A stretch of DNA of 64,000 nucleotides from RGDT01 sp964630925 (GCA_964630925.1 CAZVZK010000018.1:1-64000), one strand, 5' to 3'; positions 24,300 to 32,957 are shown, numbered from the stretch's first letter. A program made the numbers and translations. The notes: a model not told the origin generated them from the sequence alone.

Positions 24300-25370
24300 T
24301 CAGGAGGGGACATTGTGCGCCAGGCGGTTCGGCGGTGTCAAGTTGTCCCCGGCGCGGGCGTCGGGGAAGGGGGCGCGCAGGTCGTTGTCGCCCCAGGCGA
24401 AATTGACGAGCCACGAGGAGGCGTCGGAAGGCACATCGACATGCCCGCCGATGGCGCCGACGGCGAGGGGGCGCTCGGCCCCCTCGGGGCGGAAGCCGAA
24501 ACGCTGGTAGATGTCGGCCATGCGCGGATGGCTGCACGCCAGCAACACCTCGCGCCTCGGGGCCGCGCGGGCGGCCTCGGCGACGGCGAGTAGCACGCCG
24601 TAGGCCAACGCGGAGGCGTCGTCGCCGTCGCAGTGGGCGACGATCAGCCGGCCGGGGGTGTCGTGGAGGACGACGTGTCCGAAGGTGCGGCCCAGCTCGC
24701 GCAGGCGGAAGACGCGGTAGCGTGCGAAGGGCAGGCCGGTGTTGTATCGCCAGTTGGCGTGGTCGGCGGGCGGGGCGAAGCGGAAGGTGAAGGGGGAGTG
24801 GTCCGGCGTCATGTCCTCGGTGACGTGGCTTTCCTCGTGGACGGCGAGGCCCTGGCGGACGGCGCGGGGGATGAGGCGGAGGCGGCTATTGATGCCCGGC
24901 ACCGGCACGCAGGCGAGGAGGCGTTTGGCCCAGCGTTTCCATAGGGGGTCGCCGGGGGCGACGCGGGGGCGGCGGTTGAGGGAGTACGTCCTCGCGCCGG
25001 GGAGGTAGGTCCACCGCTGGCGGCGGAGGATCTCGTGCGTGTCGTGGCTGCCGCCGAAGACGAGGCCGAGCGGGCAGGTCCTGAGCCAGCGGAGGTAGAG
25101 GAGGCCGCCGACGCCGGGCCGGGCGGCGTGGAAGTTGGTGGCGAAGGCGAGGTCACGCGGGCCGTCGGCGGCGAGGAAGCGCATCCGCTCGACGCCGATC
25201 ATGCCGATGACGGCGTCGGAGTCGTCGCGGAGGAGGTGGAGCCGCGACCAGGGGTTGGCGGCGTAGTAGTGATCGACGAAGGGGCGGTGGCACAGGCTCG
25301 CGACGCCGAGGGCGTGTGCGGCGGCGTGGAGGGCGTCGAAGTCGGCGGGGGTGTACTCTGCCGCGCGCAT
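24300..25370 (-). CDS. GNAT-type N-acyltransferase-like protein
   Basis: A 356-residue protein. The C-terminal part has LIVAHCDGDDASALAYGVLL and SHPRMADIYQRFGFRPEG, matching the acceptor/CoA-binding half of GNAT folds (the YxxFGF ending is typical). The N-terminal part (FDALHAAAHALGVASLCHRP...AVIGMIGVERMRFLA) looks like a second GNAT-like half. A double-GNAT arrangement resembles FemAB/BioF2-like or two-domain acyltransferases found in exopolysaccharide and lipid clusters. It is the first gene of a minus-strand set of five that ends at 20135. The start ATG 25370 is taken because sequence upstream loses coding character. Acyl donor and acceptor are unknown; an acyl-ACP made by the neighbouring genes is a plausible donor. 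Confidence 0.7.
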   Translation of the reverse strand: MRAAEYTPADFDALHAAAHALGVASLCHRPFVDHYYAANPWSRLHLLRDDSDAVIGMIGVERMRFLAADGPRDLAFATNFHAARPGVGGLLYLRWLRTCPLGLVFGGSHDTHEILRRQRWTYLPGARTYSLNRRPRVAPGDPLWKRWAKRLLACVPVPGINSRLRLIPRAVRQGLAVHEESHVTEDMTPDHSPFTFRFAPPADHANWRYNTGLPFARYRVFRLRELGRTFGHVVLHDTPGRLIVAHCDGDDASALAYGVLLAVAEAARAAPRREVLLACSHPRMADIYQRFGFRPEGAERPLAVGAIGGHVDVPSDASSWLVNFAWGDNDLRAPFPDARAGDNLTPPNRLAHNVPS

Positions 25371-25524
25371 GGGGACATTCCGGGGTGTCGGCGATGTCGT
25401 GGAGGGGGAGGGTACCACCGGGGGGCGGGCGGCGGCAAGGCCAAGCGGGCGCGGGTGGGTTGCCGCGTCGGGCGTGTGGGCCTTACGATGGCCTAGTCGC
25501 CGCCCCGCCGAGGCACACCGGATC

Positions 25525-27249
25525 ATGTCCCGTCTTCTGCTGTTCGCCCTGATCGCCGTGCCGGCCTGCGGCCCGCGGCCCGTGCCGACGCCCGAGCCCG
25601 GCCCGCAGGCCAAGACTGAGAAGCCGCGCCTCGCCGTCCTCGTCGTCTTCGACCAGATGCGAGGCGACTACCCGTCGCGCTGGCGCGAGCTGTACGGCAA
25701 GGACGGCCTCGTCCGCCTCACCGACGGCGGGGCGTGGTTCCAGAACTGCCACTACCCCTACGCCAACACGCTCACGGCGGCGGGCCACGCCACCATGTCC
25801 ACCGGCGCCGTGCCGGCGGTCCACGGGGTCATCGCCAACGACTGGTACGTGCCCGGCCCCGGCAACACGCAGAACGCGGTGACCTCCATGAGGTTCGAGC
25901 AGGTGCCGCCCGTGACGGCGAAGCCCAAGCCGAACGACAAGCCGCGACAGGGCGGCACGCCGGAGCTGCTGCTGGCCCCGTCGTTCGGCGAGGCGCTGAA
26001 GAAGGCCACGGCCGGCTTGGGCAAGGTGGTCGCCCTGTCGCTGAAGCCGCGGTCGGCCATCCTCCCGGCGGGCAGGAGGGACGGCAAGTCCGGGCCGGAT
26101 GCGGTCTACTGGGCCGACAACGAGGGGCGGTTCGTCACTTCGACGTACTACCGCGACGCGCCGCACGCCTGGGTGCGCGAGCTGAACGCCTCCGGCCTGT
26201 CGCTGAGCTGGATGGGCAAGGAGTGGACGCGGCTGCGGCCCGACGTGGATTACGACAGGCACGCCGGGCCGGACGACGGCGAGGGCGAGGGCGTCAAGGA
26301 CCTGCTGACGCGCACCTTCCCGCACGCCTTCGACGGCGGCAAGAAGAAGGACAAGGCCGGGTACATCGACCAGCTCGGCAGGTCACCGATGGGCAGCGAG
26401 TGGCTCCTGGCGGCCGTGAAGAAGGCCGTGGAGGCCGAGGGCCTGGGGACGCGCGACGTGCCGGACTTCCTGAGCGTCAGCTTCTCGTCGAACGACCTCG
26501 TGGGGCACGCCTTCGGCCCCGACTCGCACGAGGTGCTGGACGCCACCCTGCGCGCCGACCTGATCGTCCGCGACCTGTTGGGCTTCCTCGACGAGAAGGT
26601 GGGCGCGGGGAGGTACGTGCTGGTGATGACGGCGGACCACGGCATCTGCCCGCTGCCGGAGGCGTCGCGGGGTAGGAAGATCGACGCGGGGCGGATCCCG
26701 ATTGAGAAGTTTATGGAGACGGCCAACGCCATGCTGGAGGCGAGATGGCCGGGGCCGCCGACGAAGAAGACGCCCAAGTGGATCGAGGCGTCCCCGTCGT
26801 TGATGCTCTACCTCGACCGGAAGATCATCGCGACGCGCGGGGCGAAGCCCGACGAGGTCGCCGAAACGCTGGCGAAGTGGCTGCCGACGCAGCCGGGCAT
26901 CCAGGCGGCGTACACGCACTCCCGGCTCTCGGGCGAGATGCCGCAGGAGGACGCCATCGGGCGAATGGTGCAGGCGTCGTTCCACCCGGATCGCTCCGGG
27001 GACGTGATGCTCGTCCTGAAGCCCCACTACCTGTTCAGCGACAAGGAGCTGCGGGGCACCACGCACGGGTCGCCGCACCCCTACGACACCTGGGTGCCGC
27101 TGGTGGCGTACGGCGCGGGCGTGAAGCCCGGCGTGCGCGAGGGGCGCGTGTCGCCGCAGGCGGCGGCGGTGATCCTGGCGGCGGGCCTGGGCATCGCCCC
27201 GCCGGCGAAGGCGGCGGTGGAGGTGCCACACGGGTTGTTCGCGGAGTGA
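25525..27249 (+). CDS. Alkaline phosphatase family protein (PafA-like)
   Basis: A 574-residue exported phosphatase or phosphodiesterase. The N-terminus MSRLLLFALIAVPACG is a signal peptide with a possible, imperfect lipobox (VPAC). The core begins LAVLVVFDQMRGDY, whose Asp is a metal ligand. TLTAAGHATMSTGAVPAVHG supplies the Thr nucleophile typical of PafA and nucleotide pyrophosphatase/phosphodiesterases. VMTADHGICPLPEA (D-H metal ligands) and GTTHGSPHPYDTWVPLVAYG (the final His) complete the set. All metal ligands appear present, so the enzyme should be active on phosphate esters in the periplasm. It is divergent from the acyltransferase operon. ATG 25525 is selected because the signal peptide begins there; the frame is open back to 25351 without coding character. 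Confidence 0.92.
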   Translation: MSRLLLFALIAVPACGPRPVPTPEPGPQAKTEKPRLAVLVVFDQMRGDYPSRWRELYGKDGLVRLTDGGAWFQNCHYPYANTLTAAGHATMSTGAVPAVHGVIANDWYVPGPGNTQNAVTSMRFEQVPPVTAKPKPNDKPRQGGTPELLLAPSFGEALKKATAGLGKVVALSLKPRSAILPAGRRDGKSGPDAVYWADNEGRFVTSTYYRDAPHAWVRELNASGLSLSWMGKEWTRLRPDVDYDRHAGPDDGEGEGVKDLLTRTFPHAFDGGKKKDKAGYIDQLGRSPMGSEWLLAAVKKAVEAEGLGTRDVPDFLSVSFSSNDLVGHAFGPDSHEVLDATLRADLIVRDLLGFLDEKVGAGRYVLVMTADHGICPLPEASRGRKIDAGRIPIEKFMETANAMLEARWPGPPTKKTPKWIEASPSLMLYLDRKIIATRGAKPDEVAETLAKWLPTQPGIQAAYTHSRLSGEMPQEDAIGRMVQASFHPDRSGDVMLVLKPHYLFSDKELRGTTHGSPHPYDTWVPLVAYGAGVKPGVREGRVSPQAAAVILAAGLGIAPPAKAAVEVPHGLFAE

Positions 27250-27552
27250 TTCGGGAGGAGGGCGGGGCGGCCTGCGACGGGCCCGTCTGGGGATGGGCCG
27301 CCCCCGCCTCCTCGGTCGCCCTGCCCGGCTGGCCCAGGCGGGCAGGGCGGCGCGGATCAACCTCCGCGCGGGTGGCGACGCCGGCGGTCTGACCAATGCA
27401 CGGCGTATGCCACCGCGGCCCGGTACGGACTTTTTCGCGCAACTATCGAGTGGGACGGTCTTTATGAAACGCCGGCGGCGCGAGGTCCGGCCACCTCGCG
27501 CCGCAGGAGTGTCGGTTCGCCCGACACTCGGTGTCGGACCCCGCGACAGTGT
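27250..27552. terminator. Convergent spacer with two hairpins
   Basis: 303 bases between convergent genes. CGAGGT/ACCTCG form a short stem at 27481-27498. GAGTGTCGG (27507-27515) and CCGACACTC (27521-27529) form a perfect 9-bp stem with loop TTCGC, a probable terminator for the minus- or plus-strand gene. A further GTGTCGG at 27531-27537 could compete for pairing. Nothing else is recognisable. Confidence 0.6.
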
Positions 27553-28584
27553 TCACTTCGTCAGGCCGAAGTCGCCGGCCATGTTGCGCCACGCCGAGTG
27601 GATGTGGTTGGCGGGGTTGCGGGCGGCGTCGGCCTGCTCGTTGATGTACTCGATGACGAAGGTCGGCCCCTGCACGCGGTAGGTGTGCGGCTTGCCGGGC
27701 TTCTTCTCATCGACAGCGTAGGCGAAGTGGACCTTGCCGATGCCGGCCTTCTTCAAGCGGGCTATCTCCGCAGCCGCGATGTCGTCGGCGAGGCGGCCAG
27801 CGTAGCCCTCGATGAGCTTCAACAGGGCGGCCCGCTGGGCGTCGGTCATCTTGTCGGCGGACAGGCCGGCGGGCGCGCCCAGGGTGGGCTTGGGCTCGCC
27901 CTCCTTGATCTCGGGGTGCAGGGCGTCGCGGCGGGCGGCCTTCTTCTGATCGGCGTCGAGGGAGGCGAGGAGGGCGTCGTACAGGTCGATGGACTCGGGC
28001 AGGGCGCGGTAGCCCTTGCGCGGCCCGTCCTTGACGACGGCGGGGTTGGCGGCGAAGACGGCGGGCGTGGCCGAGACCACCTCGTTGCCGTCGAGGGTGA
28101 AATTCAAGGAGAGGTGATGGCCCTCGACGCGGAAGCCCCACTTGCCGGTTTTCGAGGGCTCGCCGAAGACGGTGACGAAGTACCACTCCTTGTTGCGGAC
28201 GGGGCCCTTGCCCTTCTCCAGGCCGAGGAGGAGGTCTTCGAGGCCCATGATGCCGGTGGCCTTCTCGAACCCGGCCTTGCTGGTGCCGGCCTGGACGAGG
28301 CCGAGGGCGAGCTTCTTCTGGTCGGCGCTCATGTCCTCGAGCGGCAGGCCCTTGCGCGTGTACGTCTTGCCCTTCTGCTGGGGGGTGAAGTACCAGCGCG
28401 TCCGCTCCTTGGAGTCGAACTCGAAGAGGGCGCGTTTCTTCTGCTCGGCGGAGAGGGAGGCGACGAACTTCGTGCCGGCCTCGGTGAGTTTGGGGCCGGA
28501 GCCCTCGGCCTCGCGGACGACGTAGGCGGCGGCGGCGAGGCCGGCGACGAGCGCCAGGCCGATGAGCGTGTTCTTCGGAGTCAT
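27553..28584 (-). CDS. DUF3500 domain protein, exported
   Basis: A 343-residue protein. MTPKNTLIGLALVAGLAAAAY is a signal peptide or membrane anchor. The body matches DUF3500 landmarks: RALFEFDSKERTRWYFTP, KGLPLEDMSADQKKLALGL, GKWGFRVEGHHLSLNFTLDG and VIEYINEQADAARNPANHIH near the C-terminus. DUF3500 proteins are common in planctomycetes and other bacteria and have no established activity; the conserved His-rich patches (EGHH, NHIHSAWR) suggest metal binding, an inference. The gene lies upstream of nothing on its strand within 60 bases except a small exported protein, and the two may be expressed separately. ATG 28584 gives a normal signal peptide. Confidence 0.92.
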   Translation of the reverse strand: MTPKNTLIGLALVAGLAAAAYVVREAEGSGPKLTEAGTKFVASLSAEQKKRALFEFDSKERTRWYFTPQQKGKTYTRKGLPLEDMSADQKKLALGLVQAGTSKAGFEKATGIMGLEDLLLGLEKGKGPVRNKEWYFVTVFGEPSKTGKWGFRVEGHHLSLNFTLDGNEVVSATPAVFAANPAVVKDGPRKGYRALPESIDLYDALLASLDADQKKAARRDALHPEIKEGEPKPTLGAPAGLSADKMTDAQRAALLKLIEGYAGRLADDIAAAEIARLKKAGIGKVHFAYAVDEKKPGKPHTYRVQGPTFVIEYINEQADAARNPANHIHSAWRNMAGDFGLTK

Positions 28585-28645
28585 GGAGCGGCCCCCTGAG
28601 TGGATGGCGCCATTACAGGGGGCGGAGGGGCGGAAGGCAAGGGGG

Positions 28646-29074
28646 TCAGCGGGCGCCGACGTACTTGACCGTCGTGCCCTTGGTGACGGCGAAGAAGTCG
28701 AGGCCGAGTTTGAGCGCCAGGCCGGTCGGGCCCTTGGGGGCCTTGTAGTAGAACTCGACGGACTTGCCCTTCTTGCTGACCTCGTGTTCGAGCTTGGGGA
28801 ACGGGGGGCCGCTGACGCCGTAGCTCACCACGACGACGGACTCGTCGGCGAACTTGACGGCCTTGGCGACCTCGGCGGCGATCTCCTTGGTGGTGGCCTT
28901 GGCGAGGTCGGCCTCGCTGGTGTAGACCTTGGCGTCCTTGCCGCCGCCGAGGTCCGGCGGGGCGGCGGTCTTGATGGTGAGGGCGCGGACCTTGACCGGG
29001 GAGGCGGGCTCGGGGTCGGCGGATCGGGCGGCGAGGGCGACGAGGCAGAGGGCGGCGATGGACAGCTTGCGCAT
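28646..29074 (-). CDS. Small exported hypothetical protein
   Basis: A 142-residue protein with the signal peptide MRKLSIAALCLVALAARSA. The mature part is a compact, Lys-rich alpha/beta domain (VKVRALTIKTAAPPDLG, AKVYTSEADLAKATT, ESVVVVSYGVSGPPFPKLEH). I do not recognise the family, though similar small exported proteins are common in Gemmataceae. ATG 29074 is preceded by GGAGG at a good distance, so the start is well supported. It precedes the DUF3500 gene by 61 bases on the same strand and may be transcribed with it. Function unknown. Confidence 0.82.
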   Translation of the reverse strand: MRKLSIAALCLVALAARSADPEPASPVKVRALTIKTAAPPDLGGGKDAKVYTSEADLAKATTKEIAAEVAKAVKFADESVVVVSYGVSGPPFPKLEHEVSKKGKSVEFYYKAPKGPTGLALKLGLDFFAVTKGTTVKYVGAR

Positions 29075-29148
29075 GGTGGCCTCCGTGGTTGAGGGCATCG
29101 GGATACATCGGAGTATGCGCGCGGGCGGGCCGACGTTGAATTGGGGCC

Positions 29149-29697
29149 TCAGCCGAAAAGTACCTTGAAGGACTCTTCCGTTGGCTTGGTGACGTTGAAG
29201 TAGAACCACTCGCCGAGGCGGTACAGGGTCGGATGGCGGGGGCCGACATCGCCGGACCTGTCCTTCGCGAAGACGCGCCCGGCCACATCGAACTCGACAT
29301 GGCAGACGGTGTAGTGGTTGAGGGGCCAGTTGAGCCGCTTCACCTCCCCAACCAGGTCGGGGGCAAGGACCGTGGAGGCACTCCAGGGCTCGCCCAGGAT
29401 CGCGATAACCTCCGCCTCCGTCATGCCCGGAGTGATGGCGGCGAACTCGCGATCCAACCGGGGGAAGGGGGCTGCATCCCTCCGGTAGAGAGTAAACACG
29501 AAGCAGTAGACCAGCAGCAGCGGACAGGAGAGCCACAGCGCCACCTTCACGAGGATCACGAGGTCGGGGCGGCCTATGGATCTCGGCGCCTGACCCCACT
29601 TCACGCCGGGCGGCGTATCCGCAAGGCCGACGATCCCCGTCTCTTCCTTCACGGCGGCCCCCCTTTCCGAGCCTCCCCCTCCGACATCCCCGCTCAC
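29149..29697 (-). CDS. Membrane-anchored protein with BamE/SmpA-like motif
   Basis: About 182 residues if it starts at GTG 29697, which overlaps the TGA of the Uma2 gene (GTGA). A second GTG at 29652 with a G-rich stretch upstream is an alternative, giving 167 residues. There is one transmembrane helix (VALWLSCPLLLVYCFVFTLY). After it, REFAAITPGMTEAEVIAILG matches the GMTxxEVxxxLGxP pattern of SmpA/OmlA (BamE)-type folds, followed by beta strands (YTVCHVEFDVAGRVFAKD). BamE itself works in outer-membrane protein assembly, but this short motif is shared by many unrelated exported proteins, so no function is claimed. Coupling to the Uma2 gene is by overlap only. Confidence 0.68.
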   Translation of the reverse strand: MSGDVGGGGSERGAAVKEETGIVGLADTPPGVKWGQAPRSIGRPDLVILVKVALWLSCPLLLVYCFVFTLYRRDAAPFPRLDREFAAITPGMTEAEVIAILGEPWSASTVLAPDLVGEVKRLNWPLNHYTVCHVEFDVAGRVFAKDRSGDVGPRHPTLYRLGEWFYFNVTKPTEESFKVLFG

Positions 29698-30365
29698 GGT
29701 GTACCGCCGCGCCGCGCCAGCTCGGCCTCCAACTGCCTGACGCGCTCTTCCGCGGCGTCGGCGCGGGCGATTTGCTGCTCGGCGCGTTCGGCGTCTGTGG
29801 GCACCCAGGCGTTCGTCGCGGGGTCCCACAGCCTCAGGGCGTCGCCGTCCTGCTCCAGATGAAGGCCGGTCACGACGCTGTGCAGCCTGCCGTTGAGCGG
29901 CTCAATGGGCTGATAGACGCCGTCGAGCAGGCGATACCCCTGGAGGCGCGGCGAGAGCAAGCCGCCCTCGATGTCGAGCAGGCAATACTCTCGGACGCGC
30001 AACGCCTGCTGACAAACGCTGAACTTCTTCCTCTGGCCCGCCTTCGTGTGCCGCGTCACCAGCTCGATCACGAGGTCGGGTGCCGCGCCTTCCTCCCAAA
30101 CCAGATACTGGTGCCCGCGCCGGCGTCTCTCGGCGCCGAGGGCCACGAACACGTCCGGGCGGATGGACCAGTAGGAGCGGTCCGGCGTCGGCCAGACATC
30201 GATGCGGCCCGTCACGCAGACGTTCTCCGCGCGATAGAACCAGGCCAGGGCCTCGATGAGGCGGCCCACGGAGATGCGGTGCCACTCCGTCTCGGGGACG
30301 TGCCATTCCTCCGAGGTCGGATAGCCGTCGTCCGGCTGCCCCATCACCAGGGGAGACGCTTTCAT
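29694..30365 (-). CDS. Uma2 family (DUF820) putative endonuclease
   Basis: A 223-residue protein. Uma2 proteins have a PD-(D/E)XK nuclease-like fold and are multiplied in planctomycetes and cyanobacteria. Here the family landmarks are HRISVGRLIEALAWFY, WSIRPDVFVALGAE (first acidic residue), and AAPDLVIELVTRHTKAGQRKKF, which contains the D...E-x-V motif. YCLLDIEGGLLSPRLQGYRL follows. The extreme C-terminus is a short coiled coil (AERAEQQIARADAAEERVRQ), often seen in this family. ATG 30365 fits the usual N-terminus. The next gene on the strand overlaps its stop codon. The biological role of Uma2 proteins is not established. Confidence 0.92.
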   Translation of the reverse strand: MKASPLVMGQPDDGYPTSEEWHVPETEWHRISVGRLIEALAWFYRAENVCVTGRIDVWPTPDRSYWSIRPDVFVALGAERRRRGHQYLVWEEGAAPDLVIELVTRHTKAGQRKKFSVCQQALRVREYCLLDIEGGLLSPRLQGYRLLDGVYQPIEPLNGRLHSVVTGLHLEQDGDALRLWDPATNAWVPTDAERAEQQIARADAAEERVRQLEAELARRGGTP

Positions 30366-30378
30366 CCGTTCCCTCCCG

Positions 30379-31479
30379 TCACCCCGGCGGCAGCGGCGGC
30401 GGCACCGCCGCGAACAGGCCCGCCAGCTCCCCGACCGTCCCCGCCGCCACCCACCCCGCCATCCCCGACTTCCACACCAGCGTCTCGCGCGTGATCGCCC
30501 CCGACGCCACCTGCGACTGCAGCGCCGCCATGTCGAACGGCCCCGCCTGCCTGCCGCCGATCCCCGCGTAGTACGCGGCGGCCGCCGGCAGCGGCGGCGG
30601 CGCCTGCTGGGCGCTCAGCCCGCCGGCCATCGCCCCGGCCATCTGCCCGCCGATGGCCACGCCCGCCGCCAGCTGCGCCCCGATGGCGCCCATGCCGCCG
30701 GGGTTCTTCGCCGCGTCGCCGATGGCGTTGGCGGCCTGGAACTTGGTGTACTGCCCCATGTCACCCAGCACGCCCATCTTCGTCCGCGTGTCGAGGGCCT
30801 TCTCCACGTCCTCCGGCAGGCTGATGTTCTCGATCACGAACGTCACCAGTTTCAGCCCGATGGCCGCCAGCTCGTCGCTCATCTTCGCCTGGCACTCGGC
30901 GGCCACCTTGGCGTAGTTGCCGGCCAGGTCGAGGACGCCGACCTTGAGCTGCCCCAGGGCGTCGGTGAACTTCGAGACGATCATGCTGCGGAGCTGGCCG
31001 GTGATCTCGAACGACTCGAACTCGGCGTCGGTGCCGATGAGCTGCTGGAGGAACGTCTTGGGGTCGCTGACCTGGATGGCGTAGGTGCCGAAGGCCCGCA
31101 CGCGCACCGGCCCGAACTCGGGGTCGCGCAGCATGATGGGGTTCTGCGTCCCCCACTTCTCGTCCGTCCACCGCCGCGTCGAGACGAAGTACACCTCGGC
31201 CTTGTACGGCGACTGGAAGCCGTAGGCCCAGCCGAGGAGCGTCGAGAGGATCGGCAGGTTGGGGGCGTCGAGGCTGTACATGCCGGGGCCGAAGGCGTCG
31301 GCCAGCTTGCCCTTGTTGACGAACACCGCCGCCTGCCCCTCGCGGACGGTGAGCTTGGCGCCGTACTTCAGCTCGTTGTTGTGGCGCTGGAAGCGATAGG
31401 CCATCAGCTTGTTGTCCGGCGGCTCCAGCCATTCGACGATGTCGATCAGCTCGCCGCCCAGCTTGCCAAGGATGCTCAT
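30379..31479 (-). CDS. SPFH domain protein with C-terminal GYF_2 domain
   Basis: A 366-residue protein. The N-terminus WLEPPDNKLMAYRFQRHNNE and KYGAKLTVREGQAAVFVNKG are typical of the SPFH (virion core protein-like) branch, followed by RAFGTYAIQVSDPKTFLQQL and LVTFVIENISLPEDVEKALD. A Gly/Ala/Met-rich hinge (about 245-290) leads into a GYF_2 domain (about 300-355: GRQAGPFDMAALQSQVASG and LVWKSGMAGWVAAG). SPFH proteins oligomerise on membranes into scaffolds; GYF_2 domains bind proline-rich peptides. There is no transmembrane segment, so it is probably cytoplasmic. It starts 13 bases upstream of the Uma2 gene end-to-start gap on the same strand. The exact role is unknown. Confidence 0.92.
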   Translation of the reverse strand: MSILGKLGGELIDIVEWLEPPDNKLMAYRFQRHNNELKYGAKLTVREGQAAVFVNKGKLADAFGPGMYSLDAPNLPILSTLLGWAYGFQSPYKAEVYFVSTRRWTDEKWGTQNPIMLRDPEFGPVRVRAFGTYAIQVSDPKTFLQQLIGTDAEFESFEITGQLRSMIVSKFTDALGQLKVGVLDLAGNYAKVAAECQAKMSDELAAIGLKLVTFVIENISLPEDVEKALDTRTKMGVLGDMGQYTKFQAANAIGDAAKNPGGMGAIGAQLAAGVAIGGQMAGAMAGGLSAQQAPPPLPAAAAYYAGIGGRQAGPFDMAALQSQVASGAITRETLVWKSGMAGWVAAGTVGELAGLFAAVPPPLPPG

Positions 31480-31631
31480 GAGATGGCTCCGCGAAGGTGT
31501 GAGGTCGGACGGGGGCTATGCTAGTCCTTCGCCCCACGGAAGACGAGATTCACGCCCGCGCCGCCGCTTGACGGCCCGCCGGCGCGGCGGTACAGTGAGC
31601 GCTCTCCCGCACCCCACGGGGCGAGACGAGC

Positions 31632-31976
31632 ATGGGCGAGCGCATCCTCATCGGCGTGGGCATCGCGGCAGGCGTCTGCCTCGCAGTCCTGTGCATCGCC
31701 GACTACCCCCCCGCGTCCTACATCAACGGCTTCCAGGCCTGGCTCTTCGGCGGCAGCTACTTCCCCCAGCTCACCATGCTCATCCTCCTCTTCGCCGTCC
31801 TGCTGCCCTGCGCCGCCCTCGCCTCCCTGTACCGGGCCATCGTCGGCCCCGCCGACGACGGCCGCAAGGCCGCCATCTCCGCCAAACTCGGCAAACGGCC
31901 CTTCGAGGCCGCGCCCCCCGCCTCCGAGGCGCCGCCCCACGCCCCCGGCCCGAATCAGGGGATCGAGAAGCCGTGA
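31632..31976 (+). CDS. Small two-helix membrane protein
   Basis: A 114-residue protein with two predicted membrane helices: ILIGVGIAAGVCLAVLCIAD near the N-terminus and LTMLILLFAVLLPCAALASL in the middle. A Pro/Ala-rich tail follows (about 95-114). I do not recognise a family. Its stop codon overlaps the GTG start of the dihydroorotate dehydrogenase gene (GTGA at 31973-31976), so the two are translationally coupled. That link suggests a function connected with the enzyme or simply operon packing. ATG 31632 is the first in-frame start after the divergent promoter region. Confidence 0.78.
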   Translation: MGERILIGVGIAAGVCLAVLCIADYPPASYINGFQAWLFGGSYFPQLTMLILLFAVLLPCAALASLYRAIVGPADDGRKAAISAKLGKRPFEAAPPASEAPPHAPGPNQGIEKP

Positions 31977-32875
31977 ACCTGTCCGTCACCCTCGGCCGCC
32001 TCTCCCTCCCCAACCCCGTCCTCGTCGCCTCGGGGACGTTCGGCTACGCCCGCGAGATGGCCCCCGCCCTCGACCTGTCGCGTCTGGGCGGCATCATCCC
32101 CAAGACCGTCACGCGCCAGCCCCGCGCCGGCAACCCGCCCCCGCGCACCGTCGAGACCGCCTCCGGCATGCTCAACGCCATCGGCCTCGACAACGACGGC
32201 ATCGAACACTTCCTCCTCCACCACCTCCCCTACCTCCGCACCCTCGGCTCGCCCATCATCGCCAACATCGCGGGCAAGACCGAGGCCGAGTTCGAGGAGA
32301 TGGCCTCGATGCTCGCCCCGCACGAGGGCCTCGCCGGCGTCGAGCTGAACCTGTCGTGCCCCAACGTCTCCGGCGGCATCGACTTCGCCATCGAGCCGGC
32401 CGTCACCGCGCGCATCGTCAAGGCCGCCCGCGCCGCCTGCCCCTGGCCCATCATCGCCAAGCTCACCCCCAACATCGCCGACGTCGCCCCCATCGCCCAG
32501 GCCGCCGCCGACGCCGGCGCCGACGCCGTCTCCCTCGTCAACACCTTCGTCGGCATGGCCATCGACTGGAAGAGACGCAAGGCCGTCCTCGGCAACAGGA
32601 CGGGCGGCCTGAGCGGCCCGGCGATCAAGCCGCTGGCGCTGCGCGCCGTCTGGCACGTCGCCCGGCGCGTCAAGGTGCCGATCATCGGTGTGGGTGGGAT
32701 CGCGACGCTCGATGATGTGATGGAGTTCCTCGTCGCGGGCGCCTCGGCGGTCCAGCTCGGCACGGTGAACTTCTACGACCCCACGGCCAGCGTCCGCGTG
32801 ATCGACGCCCTCCCTGCGGCCCTCGCCCGCCTGGGGGTGTCGTCCGTCGCCGAGGCCGTGGGCACGCTGGCGTGA
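31973..32875 (+). CDS. pyrD: Dihydroorotate dehydrogenase, class 1 (1B-like)
   Basis: A 300-residue flavoprotein that oxidises dihydroorotate to orotate in pyrimidine synthesis. ASGTFGYAREMA, IIPKTVTRQPRAGNPPPRTV, LNLSCPNVSGG with the catalytic Cys of class 1 enzymes, SLVNTFVGMAIDWKRRK and IIGVGGIATLDDVMEFLVAG are characteristic. Cys rather than Ser and the overall motifs fit the NAD-dependent 1B type, whose partner PyrK (iron-sulfur/FAD subunit) is not in the window. The start is GTG 31973, overlapping the upstream stop codon; MNLSVTLGRLSLPNP is the normal beginning of this family. Confidence 0.96.
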   Translation: MNLSVTLGRLSLPNPVLVASGTFGYAREMAPALDLSRLGGIIPKTVTRQPRAGNPPPRTVETASGMLNAIGLDNDGIEHFLLHHLPYLRTLGSPIIANIAGKTEAEFEEMASMLAPHEGLAGVELNLSCPNVSGGIDFAIEPAVTARIVKAARAACPWPIIAKLTPNIADVAPIAQAAADAGADAVSLVNTFVGMAIDWKRRKAVLGNRTGGLSGPAIKPLALRAVWHVARRVKVPIIGVGGIATLDDVMEFLVAGASAVQLGTVNFYDPTASVRVIDALPAALARLGVSSVAEAVGTLA

Positions 32876-32892
32876 GCCGAGGCAGAAGAGGA

Positions 32893-32957
32893 TTCACCAC
32901 AGAGGCACAGAGATCACAGAGAAAGCACAGACAAGACAAGCAGAGAGGCAGCAAAGA
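32893..32957. repeat. CACAGAG-type simple repeat
   Basis: TTCACCACAGAGGCACAGAG followed by ATCACAGAGAAAGCACAG and related purine-rich units. This phrase (CACAGAG repeated with small changes) is familiar from intergenic regions of many unrelated bacterial genomes, including planctomycetes. It is much less GC-rich than its surroundings. Function unknown. Confidence 0.6.
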
